Assembly: GCF_014163735.1 (NCBI RefSeq)
Contig: NZ_JACJDV010000012.1
Location: forward strand, 1 to 64,000
Length of the DNA stretch: 64,000 nucleotides
Source: Shewanella sp. SR44-3
Lineage (GTDB): Bacteria > Pseudomonadota > Gammaproteobacteria > Enterobacterales > Shewanellaceae
Direction of reading: 5' to 3'
Part shown: positions 29,401-36,385 of the stretch, in pieces
Position numbering within the stretch: position 1 is the stretch's first letter
Layout: each line of letters opens with the position of its first letter
Notes under the pieces: generated by a model
Database searches by the model: none
What the model saw: only the letters and a program-made list of their open reading frames with translations
Told to the model about the DNA's origin: nothing
Made by a program: the position numbers and the translations under genes

Positions 29401-29538
29401 GACTAAGTGCTCAATAATTTGTTGTTTATGAGCCATAAGATCGCCATCAGACTCAAATAGCACATTTTGTGCTAGACAAAGTCCTTGCCGCGACAGCAGC
29501 AAGCTTGGGCTATTGATATGGGCGATTTCATTAACCAA
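26440..29538 (-). CDS. Hybrid histidine kinase (HisKA-HATPase-REC-HPt)
   Basis: A 1032-residue hybrid sensor kinase. No clear membrane helices are visible, so it is probably cytoplasmic. Residues 1-330 hold PAS-like sensing regions; HisKA has its phospho-histidine in MGHEIRTPLN (His350); the HATPase N box is HNLISNAIKFN, with DNGIGL and GGTGLGL boxes. A degenerate receiver-like stretch at about 590-700 is followed by a full receiver (LVVEDN; Asp772 in LIISDYQMP) and an HPt domain with VHTIKSSA (His969). This gives a complete His-Asp-His phosphorelay in one chain, whose likely final acceptor is the adjacent response regulator. The stimulus is unknown. Confidence 0.9.
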   Translation of the reverse strand: MVNEIAHINSPSLLLSRQGLCLAQNVLFESDGDLMAHKQQIIEHLVPFLSLGHKTSSYYTQTSRVSLSLIALDDGTHLVCCNCISRPKAATPAKTTVQHDFNYYALIDNELMLVSSNHPQLTASLNIQNQFEQLFSANNISKVQQSLKQLTINQRVELSLTHEEQAIFLCIESVRLNQQQFWLIVWHPMTGSNNKNTGVMHKYSYLLNAVNQLSEGMVIVNAHNRIELCNQQFYKIFPYLDHQLLIGIKAFELVSQILAVEFKSDERKIIAIKRWYKRKLKANTLINFSFTSQSGFTLEYRDRFTDDNERICLLLDETNITQLHDKLEKTWLKSVEVSAAKSQFMAAMGHEIRTPLNAIIGLLELTLRDERYQDNKHLQVASRSANHLLNLLNDVLDYTKFEAEKVNLSTVDVDLRLLCEDVLSTFAVQAQQRGVWLELYVDPKLEKLLHYDDVRITQILHNLISNAIKFNTSETPSVLLKLEALSSTATSQTLKFSVCDNGIGLTAEQQHKIFQGFMQADDETFRKFGGTGLGLNICQKICHLMHSELKVESEVNHGATFYFIVKIPFTNSQKTQVSQKNPLKGLSRADLNIFTNHPKLSYTLQRYADAIGFNLHYVSSYSLLELNEPDAVILFDPHQADLKFCNSQLKDKNLFQHLLSMPQRKALLIQDGDFSANQTNIKQISLMPLRLEQLLELVKDTSNGNNKLDTKRQGDQNNLNRINALVVEDNADNIFVLEHQLASIGVQATFCDDPEKAIIQFQQHNYNLIISDYQMPHLTGAELTQTIRYIEETEFRIPTQVIVLTADKSSECQQACSKAQVNQIFIKPLSLPVLQKYLCDLNLFLEEHQEQDDPLNNLDGLEHDFTDRDDIFIDTFNDDEEQVNEYLIDSQESRVNKSPAIHPLNSQSTTQEQPAPMDIKVIYKFVGDISDEEIDDFLTQFLGNLEQRHQALQQAFMDHDFNSVHSSVHTIKSSALYIGAQALSDACQKLENNTGNNQVDLVEAHQLWQHVEREIERLLAYLVARKGQYGKK

Positions 29539-29609
29539 TCTGGGTCATTCCTATTAGGCATATTACTAATAAAAATAGCAGCCTTTTTAAATATTTCCGT
29601 AGTAATTAA

Positions 29610-29637
29610 CAAAAGTTATTAAACAAAAGTTATTAAA
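29610..29637. repeat. 14-bp tandem duplication
   Basis: Two exact head-to-tail copies of CAAAAGTTATTAAA in the AT-rich 239-bp region between the hybrid kinase and the divergent phosphodiesterase gene. The region must contain both promoters; no other element was recognised. Confidence 0.75.
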
Positions 29638-29777
29638 CAACATTAGTCGTCGCTTAACCAGTTATTCATACCCCTGTCGTTAAAGTGTCATTTCCTACTG
29701 TTTAACTTGTGTGGCATTGAGCCCTGCTAGCGCGGCAAAGGCCAACAATACCAAAAATAACCACATAGGATGACAAG

Positions 29778-31178
29778 ATGAATACAGTAAGGAACAAGTC
29801 TGCAATGGCTACGGAGACAATGAAGGCACTGGCATTGGCAAGTTTATTGTTGGCCCCCAGTATCGCCATGGCTGATACGGATGTGTATTTCACCAATAAC
29901 TCCCCTAAGCAGTTGAGCATTAGCATCGACCACAGTGGCAGCGATCATTTAGTCAAAGGTGATGAATGGTTGCAACATGCCAATCATATTGGCCCCTGGG
30001 AAACCAAGATGCTACTGAGTGTTAATCGTTGGGAAGGGGTTAAATCTGGTCAAAATTATCGTTTTACGACTCACCTAACAGACAGCGAAGGGGAGGTGGT
30101 GCAGTTGCATCAGGATATTCAAGGGCATTGGTATAACTCTACGCTAAAGCATGGTTTAAGTTATGAAGGTCAAGCATTGCAATGGCACCAGGACAGAAAT
30201 ATTCATCGTTATCAGCAAGTGGGTATGGCGAATAATGGGATCCGCTCATCAATGAATAACGCTGAGGTTGCGGTAAAATCGAGCAGCACTCCCAGGTATG
30301 ATGATCTCTATTATGCGTTCACTCCTGATCAGGACTTAGCTGGGGCACCCGCGGCGAATAGTCTAAAAGTCATGACTTACAACATTTGGGCCTTACCTGT
30401 GATTGCTTCTTACATCAATGAGCGACTGGCATTGTTGCCAGAGAAAATGCGTGGCCATGATGTTGTTATGCTTCAAGAAGTGTTTGCTCCTGGTCGCGGT
30501 GCATTCTTGCGGGCATTGGCAGAGGAATATCCTTATCAAACCAGAATGTTAGATAAGTCTGGTATTAATATTTATGATGGCGGCGTGATGATAGTGAGCC
30601 GCTATCCCATAGTGGCGCAGGCTCAGTTTGTGTATCCCGATTGCAGTGGTACAGATTGTTTTGCTGATAAAGGCATTAATTATGCGCAAGTTATCAAACA
30701 AGGCGAGGCCTATCATGTTTTTGCGACTCACGCAGCTTCCTTTGATACCGATGTGGCTAGAAGCAACCGCCAGAAACAGTTCAAACAAATGCGCCAATTT
30801 GCGCATTCATTAGCGATACCCACAGATGAAACCGTTATCTACGGTGGTGATTTCAACGTTAATAAACGCAAATTTGAGGGCGATTATCAGCAAATGTTTG
30901 CCAATTTGAAAGCCAAGCAGCCGAGTTATTTAGGTTACACAGAATCTACGTTCGACCCTCGCATTAATGAGTTTGCTGGCACGGCTTTATCGGGTGGTGA
31001 GAACATTGAATATCTGGATTATGTCGTTATCAGTGATGAGTATGCTAAGACTGAAGGCAATGACAATGATGTTAAAGTGCCCCGCAGTTCTGCCACCAGT
31101 TTATGGCAGAAATGGAACTTATCGGATCACTTTCCCGTTGTTAGCACTGTCACGCCACTGACCGCATCAGGGCGTTAA
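29778..31178 (+). CDS. Secreted sphingomyelinase-like phosphodiesterase (EEP family)
   Basis: A 466-residue exported protein. The signal peptide ends near AMA-DTD (residue 32). A N-terminal beta-rich domain (about 33-190) precedes an endonuclease/exonuclease/phosphatase (DNase I-like) domain from about 195. Catalytic residues are visible as Asn202 in MTYNIWALP, Glu234 in LQEVF, Asp358 and Asn360 in GGDFNVN, and His451 in SDHFPVV. The pattern is closest to bacterial neutral sphingomyelinases/hemolysins, so it may cleave sphingomyelin or another phospholipid outside the cell; substrate not proven. AGGA lies 6 bases before the ATG. The next gene encodes a foldase-like membrane protein. Confidence 0.8.
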   Translation: MNTVRNKSAMATETMKALALASLLLAPSIAMADTDVYFTNNSPKQLSISIDHSGSDHLVKGDEWLQHANHIGPWETKMLLSVNRWEGVKSGQNYRFTTHLTDSEGEVVQLHQDIQGHWYNSTLKHGLSYEGQALQWHQDRNIHRYQQVGMANNGIRSSMNNAEVAVKSSSTPRYDDLYYAFTPDQDLAGAPAANSLKVMTYNIWALPVIASYINERLALLPEKMRGHDVVMLQEVFAPGRGAFLRALAEEYPYQTRMLDKSGINIYDGGVMIVSRYPIVAQAQFVYPDCSGTDCFADKGINYAQVIKQGEAYHVFATHAASFDTDVARSNRQKQFKQMRQFAHSLAIPTDETVIYGGDFNVNKRKFEGDYQQMFANLKAKQPSYLGYTESTFDPRINEFAGTALSGGENIEYLDYVVISDEYAKTEGNDNDVKVPRSSATSLWQKWNLSDHFPVVSTVTPLTASGR

Positions 31179-31245
31179 TCGGCAAGCTTATAGGGCAGAA
31201 GTTGCGAATGATGGCGGAGTCAGCTCAATTAAGGCATTCATTAAA

Positions 31246-31268
31246 GGTGCGGTGAGCATTGCCGCACC
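31246..31268. terminator. Weak hairpin after the phosphodiesterase gene
   Basis: Stem GGTGCGG/CCGCACC with a 9-base loop about 70 bp after the stop codon. It is followed only by GTTTAG, so termination would be weak, allowing read-through into the foldase-like gene. Confidence 0.45.
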
Positions 31269-31354
31269 GTTTAGCCTAAATGTCGTCATGAGAAGGGCTG
31301 TCATTCAAAGTGTCGTCATCAGATATTCAAGTGTGAATTGTGGTCGGAGGGGAA

Positions 31355-32353
31355 ATGAAACACAGGCTGACACTAGGCTTATTGGTCGTGGGTTTTATCT
31401 TAATGGCCGTGATGGGGCTTGTAGACGTTAAGCCGCCTAACATTGCGCCGAGTAAAGCCGTTGAGCGCATTGCGCTTAATACTACTAGCGCACAAGAGGG
31501 TGACCTTGTAATTGTGCCTGTAAAGGCGATACAAAACACCGTCATCACAGCGCCAAAACAAGCGGCCCATGACTGGTTAGATGAGCCATTCATCACCAGG
31601 ATAGCTCAAGATAAAGGCCAAAGGTTGCAGCAAGTATTGAGCGACTTTTGGCGATTATGCCAGCAAGAAGCTGAGTGTGATGAGCGCTTGCAAGTACTCA
31701 GTCAGCATCTGATTGATGAGCGTTTTGACTTATTGCGCAGTTATCCAATTAAATTGGCACAATTGCAGGAATTACTGGGGAATGAGTTAATGCCGCATCA
31801 AGTCTCTCTAGAGGATAAGGTTGTTCGAATTCAAGCTCTTCAAGCTCAAGTTTGGGGGACGGCTGCTGCCTTGCTGTATTTTGATGAATATCAGCAATAT
31901 CAATTTAAGTTGAATGCAGAGGCACTTATGGATATTCAAGATCCGCAGACCTTAGTGCAAGCGCTGACTGCTCTTGTAAAAGATGGGCCAATCGGCAATG
32001 AGAGTGGCCGTGACAAACATAGTCAGGATACGCTGGGGGTGACGCAATATGAAACCGCCCTAGGGTTAATTCCGCAAGATCTCAATGAAGCCGATTATCA
32101 ACAGGTGAGCGCGGCTTTGGCTGAGCAGTTTTTGAATGCTTCGCAGCAAAATGAGATCAAGCAGCGTCAACAGCAAGTGGAGAGCCAAGAATACCAAGTA
32201 CAAGATTACCAGCAAGGGTTAGCGGCCTTGTATGCAAGGCTTGAAACACAAAGGGCGTCAGAGCTTGCACATTTATCTAACGAGGCGTGGCAAGACTACA
32301 GTAGACAGCAAAAGGCTCAATTCAGGACGAACTTTTTTGCGAGTACTCCTTAG
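31355..32353 (+). CDS. Membrane-anchored lipase-chaperone-like protein
   Basis: A 332-residue protein with an N-terminal membrane anchor (about residues 6-24), a spacer, and a largely alpha-helical, Q/E-rich periplasmic part. Size, topology and patterns such as QVWGTAAALLYFDEYQQY and LNEADYQQVSAALAEQFL recall the LifO/LimK steric foldases that help secreted lipases fold. The best-known chaperone motif (RxxFDYxLS) is not well preserved (RFDLLRSYP occurs instead), so the assignment is tentative. I chose the ATG at 31355 because GGAGGGGAA precedes it. Its place directly after a secreted phosphodiesterase suggests that enzyme is its client. Confidence 0.55.
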   Translation: MKHRLTLGLLVVGFILMAVMGLVDVKPPNIAPSKAVERIALNTTSAQEGDLVIVPVKAIQNTVITAPKQAAHDWLDEPFITRIAQDKGQRLQQVLSDFWRLCQQEAECDERLQVLSQHLIDERFDLLRSYPIKLAQLQELLGNELMPHQVSLEDKVVRIQALQAQVWGTAAALLYFDEYQQYQFKLNAEALMDIQDPQTLVQALTALVKDGPIGNESGRDKHSQDTLGVTQYETALGLIPQDLNEADYQQVSAALAEQFLNASQQNEIKQRQQQVESQEYQVQDYQQGLAALYARLETQRASELAHLSNEAWQDYSRQQKAQFRTNFFASTP

Positions 32354-32383
32354 GGAGTGTGTAGTAAATGGAAATATAACCAA

Positions 32384-32411
32384 AAAAGGCGCTCGAGATG
32401 AGCGCCTTAGG
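32384..32411. terminator. Terminator between foldase-like gene and aldehyde dehydrogenase
   Basis: Stem AAGGCGCTC/GAGCGCCTT with a short loop. On the - strand it is followed by TTTTTT, making it the terminator of the aldehyde dehydrogenase gene; it can also stop transcription from the left. Confidence 0.8.
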
Positions 32412-32448
32412 ATTACCTAGATTTTGATATTTTTTATAAAAAGATTTA

Positions 32449-33969
32449 TTAGAAAAAGCCCAGTGGATTGACATCATAACTGATGAGTAAGTTTTTGGTG
32501 TTTTGATAATGGTTGAGCATCATCTTGTGATTCTCGCGGCCAATACCTGACTTTTTATAACCACCAAACGCTGCGTGAGCAGGATAAGCATGGTAGCAAT
32601 TTATCCATACCCGGCCGGCTTGAATACCTCGTCCCATCCGCTGTGCGCGGTTCATGTCGCGAGTCCATAGCCCTGCGCCTAGACCATATTCAGTGTCGTT
32701 GGCAAGTTCCAATGCTTGCGCTTCATCTTTGAAGGTGGTGACGGCGATAACGGGGCCAAAAATTTCTTCTTGGAATATCCGCATCTTGTTATGGCCTTTT
32801 AAGATGGTGGGATTAATGTAGAACCCTTGAGACTGACTGCCGCTTTGTTGCAGTAAATCCCCCCCTAATAACACTTGGGCACCTTCATTTTTACCTATTT
32901 CTAAGTAACTTAAGATTTTATCAAATTGCTTTTTTGAGGCTTGAGCGCCCACTTGGGTGTCGGTATCCAGCGGATCCCCTTGCTTGATGGTTTTTGCCCT
33001 TTGGATGACTTTTTCGATAAATTTATCATAGATGCTTTCTTGCACTAGCACTCTAGATGGGCAAGTACAGACTTCACCTTGGTTGAAAAACGCCAACAGC
33101 ATGCCTTCGATAGCTTTATCTAAGTAGCTGTCTTCGTGATCGAGTACATCTGCAAAATAGATGTTGGGTGATTTACCGCCAAGTTCAACCGTTGAGGGAA
33201 TAAGTGAGTCAGCGGCGCACTTGAGCACATGCTGACCAATTGCCGTGGAGCCGGTGAAGGCTAATTTGGCAATGCGTTTGCTGGTGGCTAGGGCTTGGCC
33301 TGCTTCAGTGCCATAACCATTGACCACATTTAATACGCCTGCGGGCAATAAATCTTCGATAAGCTCTAGCAGCACTAATATAGATGCGGGAGTTTGCTCA
33401 GCAGGTTTTAATACTATGCAGTTACCCGCAGCAAGCGCAGGGGCAATTTTCCATGCCGCCATTAGCAGCGGGAAGTTCCAAGGGATAATTTGCGCAACCA
33501 CGCCTAATGGCTCAGGAAAGTGATAAGCCACAGTGTTCATATCAAGTTCTGCTGCACTGCCTTCTTGAGCGCGAATGACGCCAGCAAAGTAACGGAAATG
33601 ATCAACAAACAAAGGCAAGTCGGCATTTAAGGTTTCACGCACTGCTTTGCCGTTTTCCCATGTTTCTGCAACGGCTAAATATTCAATGTTTTGCTCGACT
33701 CTGTCGGCAATTTTAAGCAGTAGGTTTGAGCGTTCAGTGACGCTGGTTTTCCCCCAAGTTTCAAAGGCTTTATGGGCAGCATCTAGGGCCAGTTCAATAT
33801 CACGGCTATCAGAGCGGGGCACTTGGCAGAAAAATTCACCATTAACCGGTGATCCATTATCAAAATACTTGCCGCCAACGGGAGGCTGCCATTTGCCGCC
33901 GATAAAGTTATTGTACAGCGGCTTGAAATTCATAATTGCACCTGTGGTGCCTGGTTGTGAATAGATCAT
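32449..33969 (-). CDS. aldB: AldB/ExaC-type aldehyde dehydrogenase
   Basis: A 506-residue NAD(P)-dependent aldehyde dehydrogenase oxidising short aldehydes such as acetaldehyde. The catalytic cysteine is in [12 protein letters not shown], the general-base glutamate in VELGGKSPN, and the coenzyme loop in FTGSTAIGQ. The whole chain, including the C-terminal PLGFF ending, reads like E. coli AldB. AAGGA lies 7 bases before the ATG at 33969; a second ATG (33933, MNFKPL) is a possible alternative. It is divergent from a sigma-54 activator gene and has a good sigma-54 promoter match upstream, so induction by alcohols or aldehydes through that activator is likely. Confidence 0.92.
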   Translation of the reverse strand: MIYSQPGTTGAIMNFKPLYNNFIGGKWQPPVGGKYFDNGSPVNGEFFCQVPRSDSRDIELALDAAHKAFETWGKTSVTERSNLLLKIADRVEQNIEYLAVAETWENGKAVRETLNADLPLFVDHFRYFAGVIRAQEGSAAELDMNTVAYHFPEPLGVVAQIIPWNFPLLMAAWKIAPALAAGNCIVLKPAEQTPASILVLLELIEDLLPAGVLNVVNGYGTEAGQALATSKRIAKLAFTGSTAIGQHVLKCAADSLIPSTVELGGKSPNIYFADVLDHEDSYLDKAIEGMLLAFFNQGEVCTCPSRVLVQESIYDKFIEKVIQRAKTIKQGDPLDTDTQVGAQASKKQFDKILSYLEIGKNEGAQVLLGGDLLQQSGSQSQGFYINPTILKGHNKMRIFQEEIFGPVIAVTTFKDEAQALELANDTEYGLGAGLWTRDMNRAQRMGRGIQAGRVWINCYHAYPAHAAFGGYKKSGIGRENHKMMLNHYQNTKNLLISYDVNPLGFF

Positions 33970-34020
33970 AAAAATTCCTTGTTGTTGTGGCTATTTTTAT
34001 TGTATTGGTCTTGTTAGGAT

Positions 34021-34037
34021 TACAAGGACTAGGCCAA
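34021..34037 (-). promoter_or_regulatory. Probable sigma-54 (-24/-12) promoter of aldB
   Basis: On the - strand the sequence reads TTGGCCTAGTCCTTGTA, i.e. GG, ten bases, then GT, against the consensus TGGCAC-N5-TTGCA. It lies about 50 bases before the aldehyde dehydrogenase ATG and next to a gene for a sigma-54-dependent activator. Confidence 0.55.
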
Positions 34038-34071
34038 GTAGGTCTTTTGTTTCGGAATAATTTTAATCTAC

Positions 34072-34101
34072 TGATAAATCATGGTTTTAATGTGTTTATC
34101 A
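34072..34101. promoter_or_regulatory. Inverted repeat, possible activator site
   Basis: TGATAAA (34072-34078) and TTTATCA (34095-34101) are exact inverted repeats separated by 16 bases, roughly 75 bp upstream of the predicted sigma-54 start site. They could be the upstream activating sequence bound by the adjacent AcoR-like regulator; inferred from position only. Confidence 0.35.
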
Positions 34102-34199
34102 ATAATGACTTGTGTTTGAGCATCTAAATTAAATTTGCTGCTCTGTAGTTACACTGTTCAGTAATGGCACGGATGAGTGTGCCAAAATGGAGCATAAGC

Positions 34200-36056
34200 A
34201 TGGCAGCTAAAACACCGTCTTTAGTACAAGATGCATCCCATTGGTTGAGCGATTCTTGGCAGCGCAGCACGTTAGCTGGCCTGCATCAGACCCAGGATCC
34301 AGAACATTACAAACTGGATAATGCCAGCCTGCAGCAAAAGCAAGCCAATCATAGTATGCTTATTGGTTTAGTGGAGTCGCAAGCGCTGCCCTTGTTTCAT
34401 CAGGTGATGGCCCACAGTCAGAGCCGGCTGATTCTGTCTGACAGTGAAGGCTATGTGCTTAAGCATTGGGGCTTGGCAAAATATTCGGATAAGCTGGCGA
34501 ACATTGCCTTAGATGAAGGGGTGAATTGGCTTGAAGATCATAAGGGCACCAATGCCATCGGCACAGCCCTTAAGGCTAAGCAGCTCGTGTCTGTGATTGG
34601 CGATCAGCATTTTTTTGCCAAGCACAGGTTTATGAGTTGCACCGCCAGCCCAATTTTTTCACCCTCGGGGGAATTAATCGCCACACTAGACATTACCAGC
34701 GAACAACAAGTTCATAGCCAGCAAACCTTACTCTTGATTTCCAGCCTAGCCCAATTGATTGAAACCGCCTTGTTGTGTCAGCTCCCATATAGCCATTACC
34801 GCATTGACTTAGCCGCCCAGCCGCACTTATTTGGCTCCTTGTGGCAAGGTATCGCGGTAGCTGACAGCAAGGGTAAATTACTGGGCTTTAATCCCATGGC
34901 GCAGCATTTATTGCAGCACATGAAAGTGGGTGATGATTTGGCTGAGCATATTGGCGATAGCTGGAAACAAGACCGCCACTCTCAGCACCAGATGCTGCAC
35001 CTAAAAACCCAATCATTAAAAGACCGCGCCCCTTCGGTGACGGTGAATAAGCTTGGGCTTAAATTTAAAGACCCTCAATTAGAGCAAGCTTGGATACAGG
35101 CCAATAAAGTCTTGAGCCGGCAGATCCCTTTGCTCATCTGCGGCGAAACTGGGGTTGGCAAAGAGCATTTTGTTAAGCAGCTCCACAGCCAAAGTGATCG
35201 TCACGATAAACCCCTAGTGGCGATAAACTGCGCCGCCATTCCTCATGACTTAGTTGAGGCTGAACTGTTTGGCTATCAAGCTGGGGCTTACACTGGGGCT
35301 AATCGACATGGGTTTATGGGTAAAATTCGTCAGGCGGATCAGGGGTTTTTATTCCTCGATGAAATAGGCGACATGCCGATGGCGGTGCAAACTCGATTGC
35401 TACGGGTATTACAGGAGCGTGAAGTGGTGCCCATTGGCGCAAATCAAGCCATAGCCGTTGATATTCAATTGGTGGCAGCAAGTCATGCCGATTTGCAGGC
35501 TAAAGTGGCAAGCGGGGAGTTTAGGCAAGATTTGTACTATCGCTTAAGTGGCTTACAGGTCAATTTACCGCCGCTGCGTGACAGGCAAGATAAAGCGAGG
35601 ATCATCGATAAACTCCATGTTAAATACTGCACGGATAAGCAAGTCATGTGTGGTGAGCTGCTTGAGTTGTTACTGGGCTATGCATGGCCCGGGAATCTAC
35701 GCGAGCTTGATAACTTGATGCAGGTGGCCTGCCTGATGTCAGAAGGCTTGCCCATGTTGACCCTACAATCTATGCCTGTGCAGCTGCAAACTCAATTAGT
35801 CTCTGAGCGTCAGTCTTCATCAATGATGACGAATAGCAATCATGATGCATCGATACACACTGATGCTTTGTTGCCCCAAGCCAAGTCGCTTTTTTCGCCG
35901 CCATTTTCTGCTGGCAAGAGCTTAGCTCAGCAAATTGATGTTGAAGTGATGGCGGCATTATCAGGGTGCAGTGGCAATGTGAGCCAGTGCGCTAAGCACT
36001 TGGGAATAAGCCGTAACACGTTATACCGAAAGCTGAGAAAGCTTGGCATGAGGTGA
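34200..36056 (+). CDS. Sigma-54-dependent transcriptional activator (AcoR-like)
   Basis: A 618-residue enhancer-binding protein. The N-terminal 300 residues hold GAF/PAS-type sensing regions (conserved GTNAIGTALK near residue 115, as in AcoR). The AAA+ domain has Walker A GETGVGKEH, the sigma-54 contact loop as GAYTGA (a known variant of GAFTGA) and Walker B FLFLDEIGDMP. The C-terminal Fis-type helix-turn-helix is GNVSQCAKHLGISRNTLYRKL. I chose the ATG at 34200 because GGAG sits 7 bases before it. It is divergent from aldB, its probable target. The related AcoR/AcxR proteins respond to acetoin, alcohols or aldehydes; the exact effector cannot be read here. Confidence 0.88.
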   Translation: MAAKTPSLVQDASHWLSDSWQRSTLAGLHQTQDPEHYKLDNASLQQKQANHSMLIGLVESQALPLFHQVMAHSQSRLILSDSEGYVLKHWGLAKYSDKLANIALDEGVNWLEDHKGTNAIGTALKAKQLVSVIGDQHFFAKHRFMSCTASPIFSPSGELIATLDITSEQQVHSQQTLLLISSLAQLIETALLCQLPYSHYRIDLAAQPHLFGSLWQGIAVADSKGKLLGFNPMAQHLLQHMKVGDDLAEHIGDSWKQDRHSQHQMLHLKTQSLKDRAPSVTVNKLGLKFKDPQLEQAWIQANKVLSRQIPLLICGETGVGKEHFVKQLHSQSDRHDKPLVAINCAAIPHDLVEAELFGYQAGAYTGANRHGFMGKIRQADQGFLFLDEIGDMPMAVQTRLLRVLQEREVVPIGANQAIAVDIQLVAASHADLQAKVASGEFRQDLYYRLSGLQVNLPPLRDRQDKARIIDKLHVKYCTDKQVMCGELLELLLGYAWPGNLRELDNLMQVACLMSEGLPMLTLQSMPVQLQTQLVSERQSSSMMTNSNHDASIHTDALLPQAKSLFSPPFSAGKSLAQQIDVEVMAALSGCSGNVSQCAKHLGISRNTLYRKLRKLGMR

Positions 36057-36116
36057 TAAACGACTTTTATTCGATGAATTGATAACGAAATAAAGATTGC
36101 TGTAAAATCGAGAGAC

Positions 36117-36161
36117 AAAAAAGCCTCGAAATTGACATCAAGTCAACAACGAGGCTTTTTC
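36117..36161. terminator. Bidirectional terminator (activator gene / tRNA-Pro)
   Basis: Long hairpin with outer stem AAGCCTCG/CGAGGCTT and an inner TTGAC/GTCAA stem, T-rich on both strands. It terminates the sigma-54 activator gene on + and the tRNA-Pro transcript on -. Confidence 0.88.
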
Positions 36162-36169
36162 ATTAAATG

Positions 36170-36246
36170 TGGTCGGGATAACAGGATTTGAACCTGTGAT
36201 CTCTTGTCCCCCAGACAAGCGCCTTACCGGACTAGGCCATATCCCG
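36170..36246 (-). tRNA. proL: tRNA-Pro (GGG)
   Basis: A 77-base cloverleaf with encoded CCA. Acceptor stem CGGGATA/TATCCCG with discriminator A, anticodon stem CTTGT/ACAAG, loop CTGGGGG giving anticodon GGG after U33, and T-arm ACAGGTTCAAATCCTGT. It reads CCC codons. It lies directly downstream of yejM, the same order as proL in E. coli. Confidence 0.97.
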
Positions 36247-36257
36247 AAATGTCATTG

Positions 36258-36285
36258 AGATAAAGGGGGGCTTCTCAACGAGCAA
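36258..36285 (-). promoter_or_regulatory. Possible promoter of tRNA-Pro
   Basis: On the - strand TTGCTC, 16 bases, TTATCT stands shortly before the tRNA 5' end. Spacing is acceptable and the hexamers are moderate matches to sigma-70. The yejM transcript may also read into the tRNA. Confidence 0.35.
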
Positions 36286-36385
36286 GCACTTTATCAATTG
36301 AGGTGATTGGCTGCAAGCACTTAATGTTATACGCACTATCAACTGCTTAGAATCTGCTCGATAGCTGCAACGTTCTAGGCTACAT

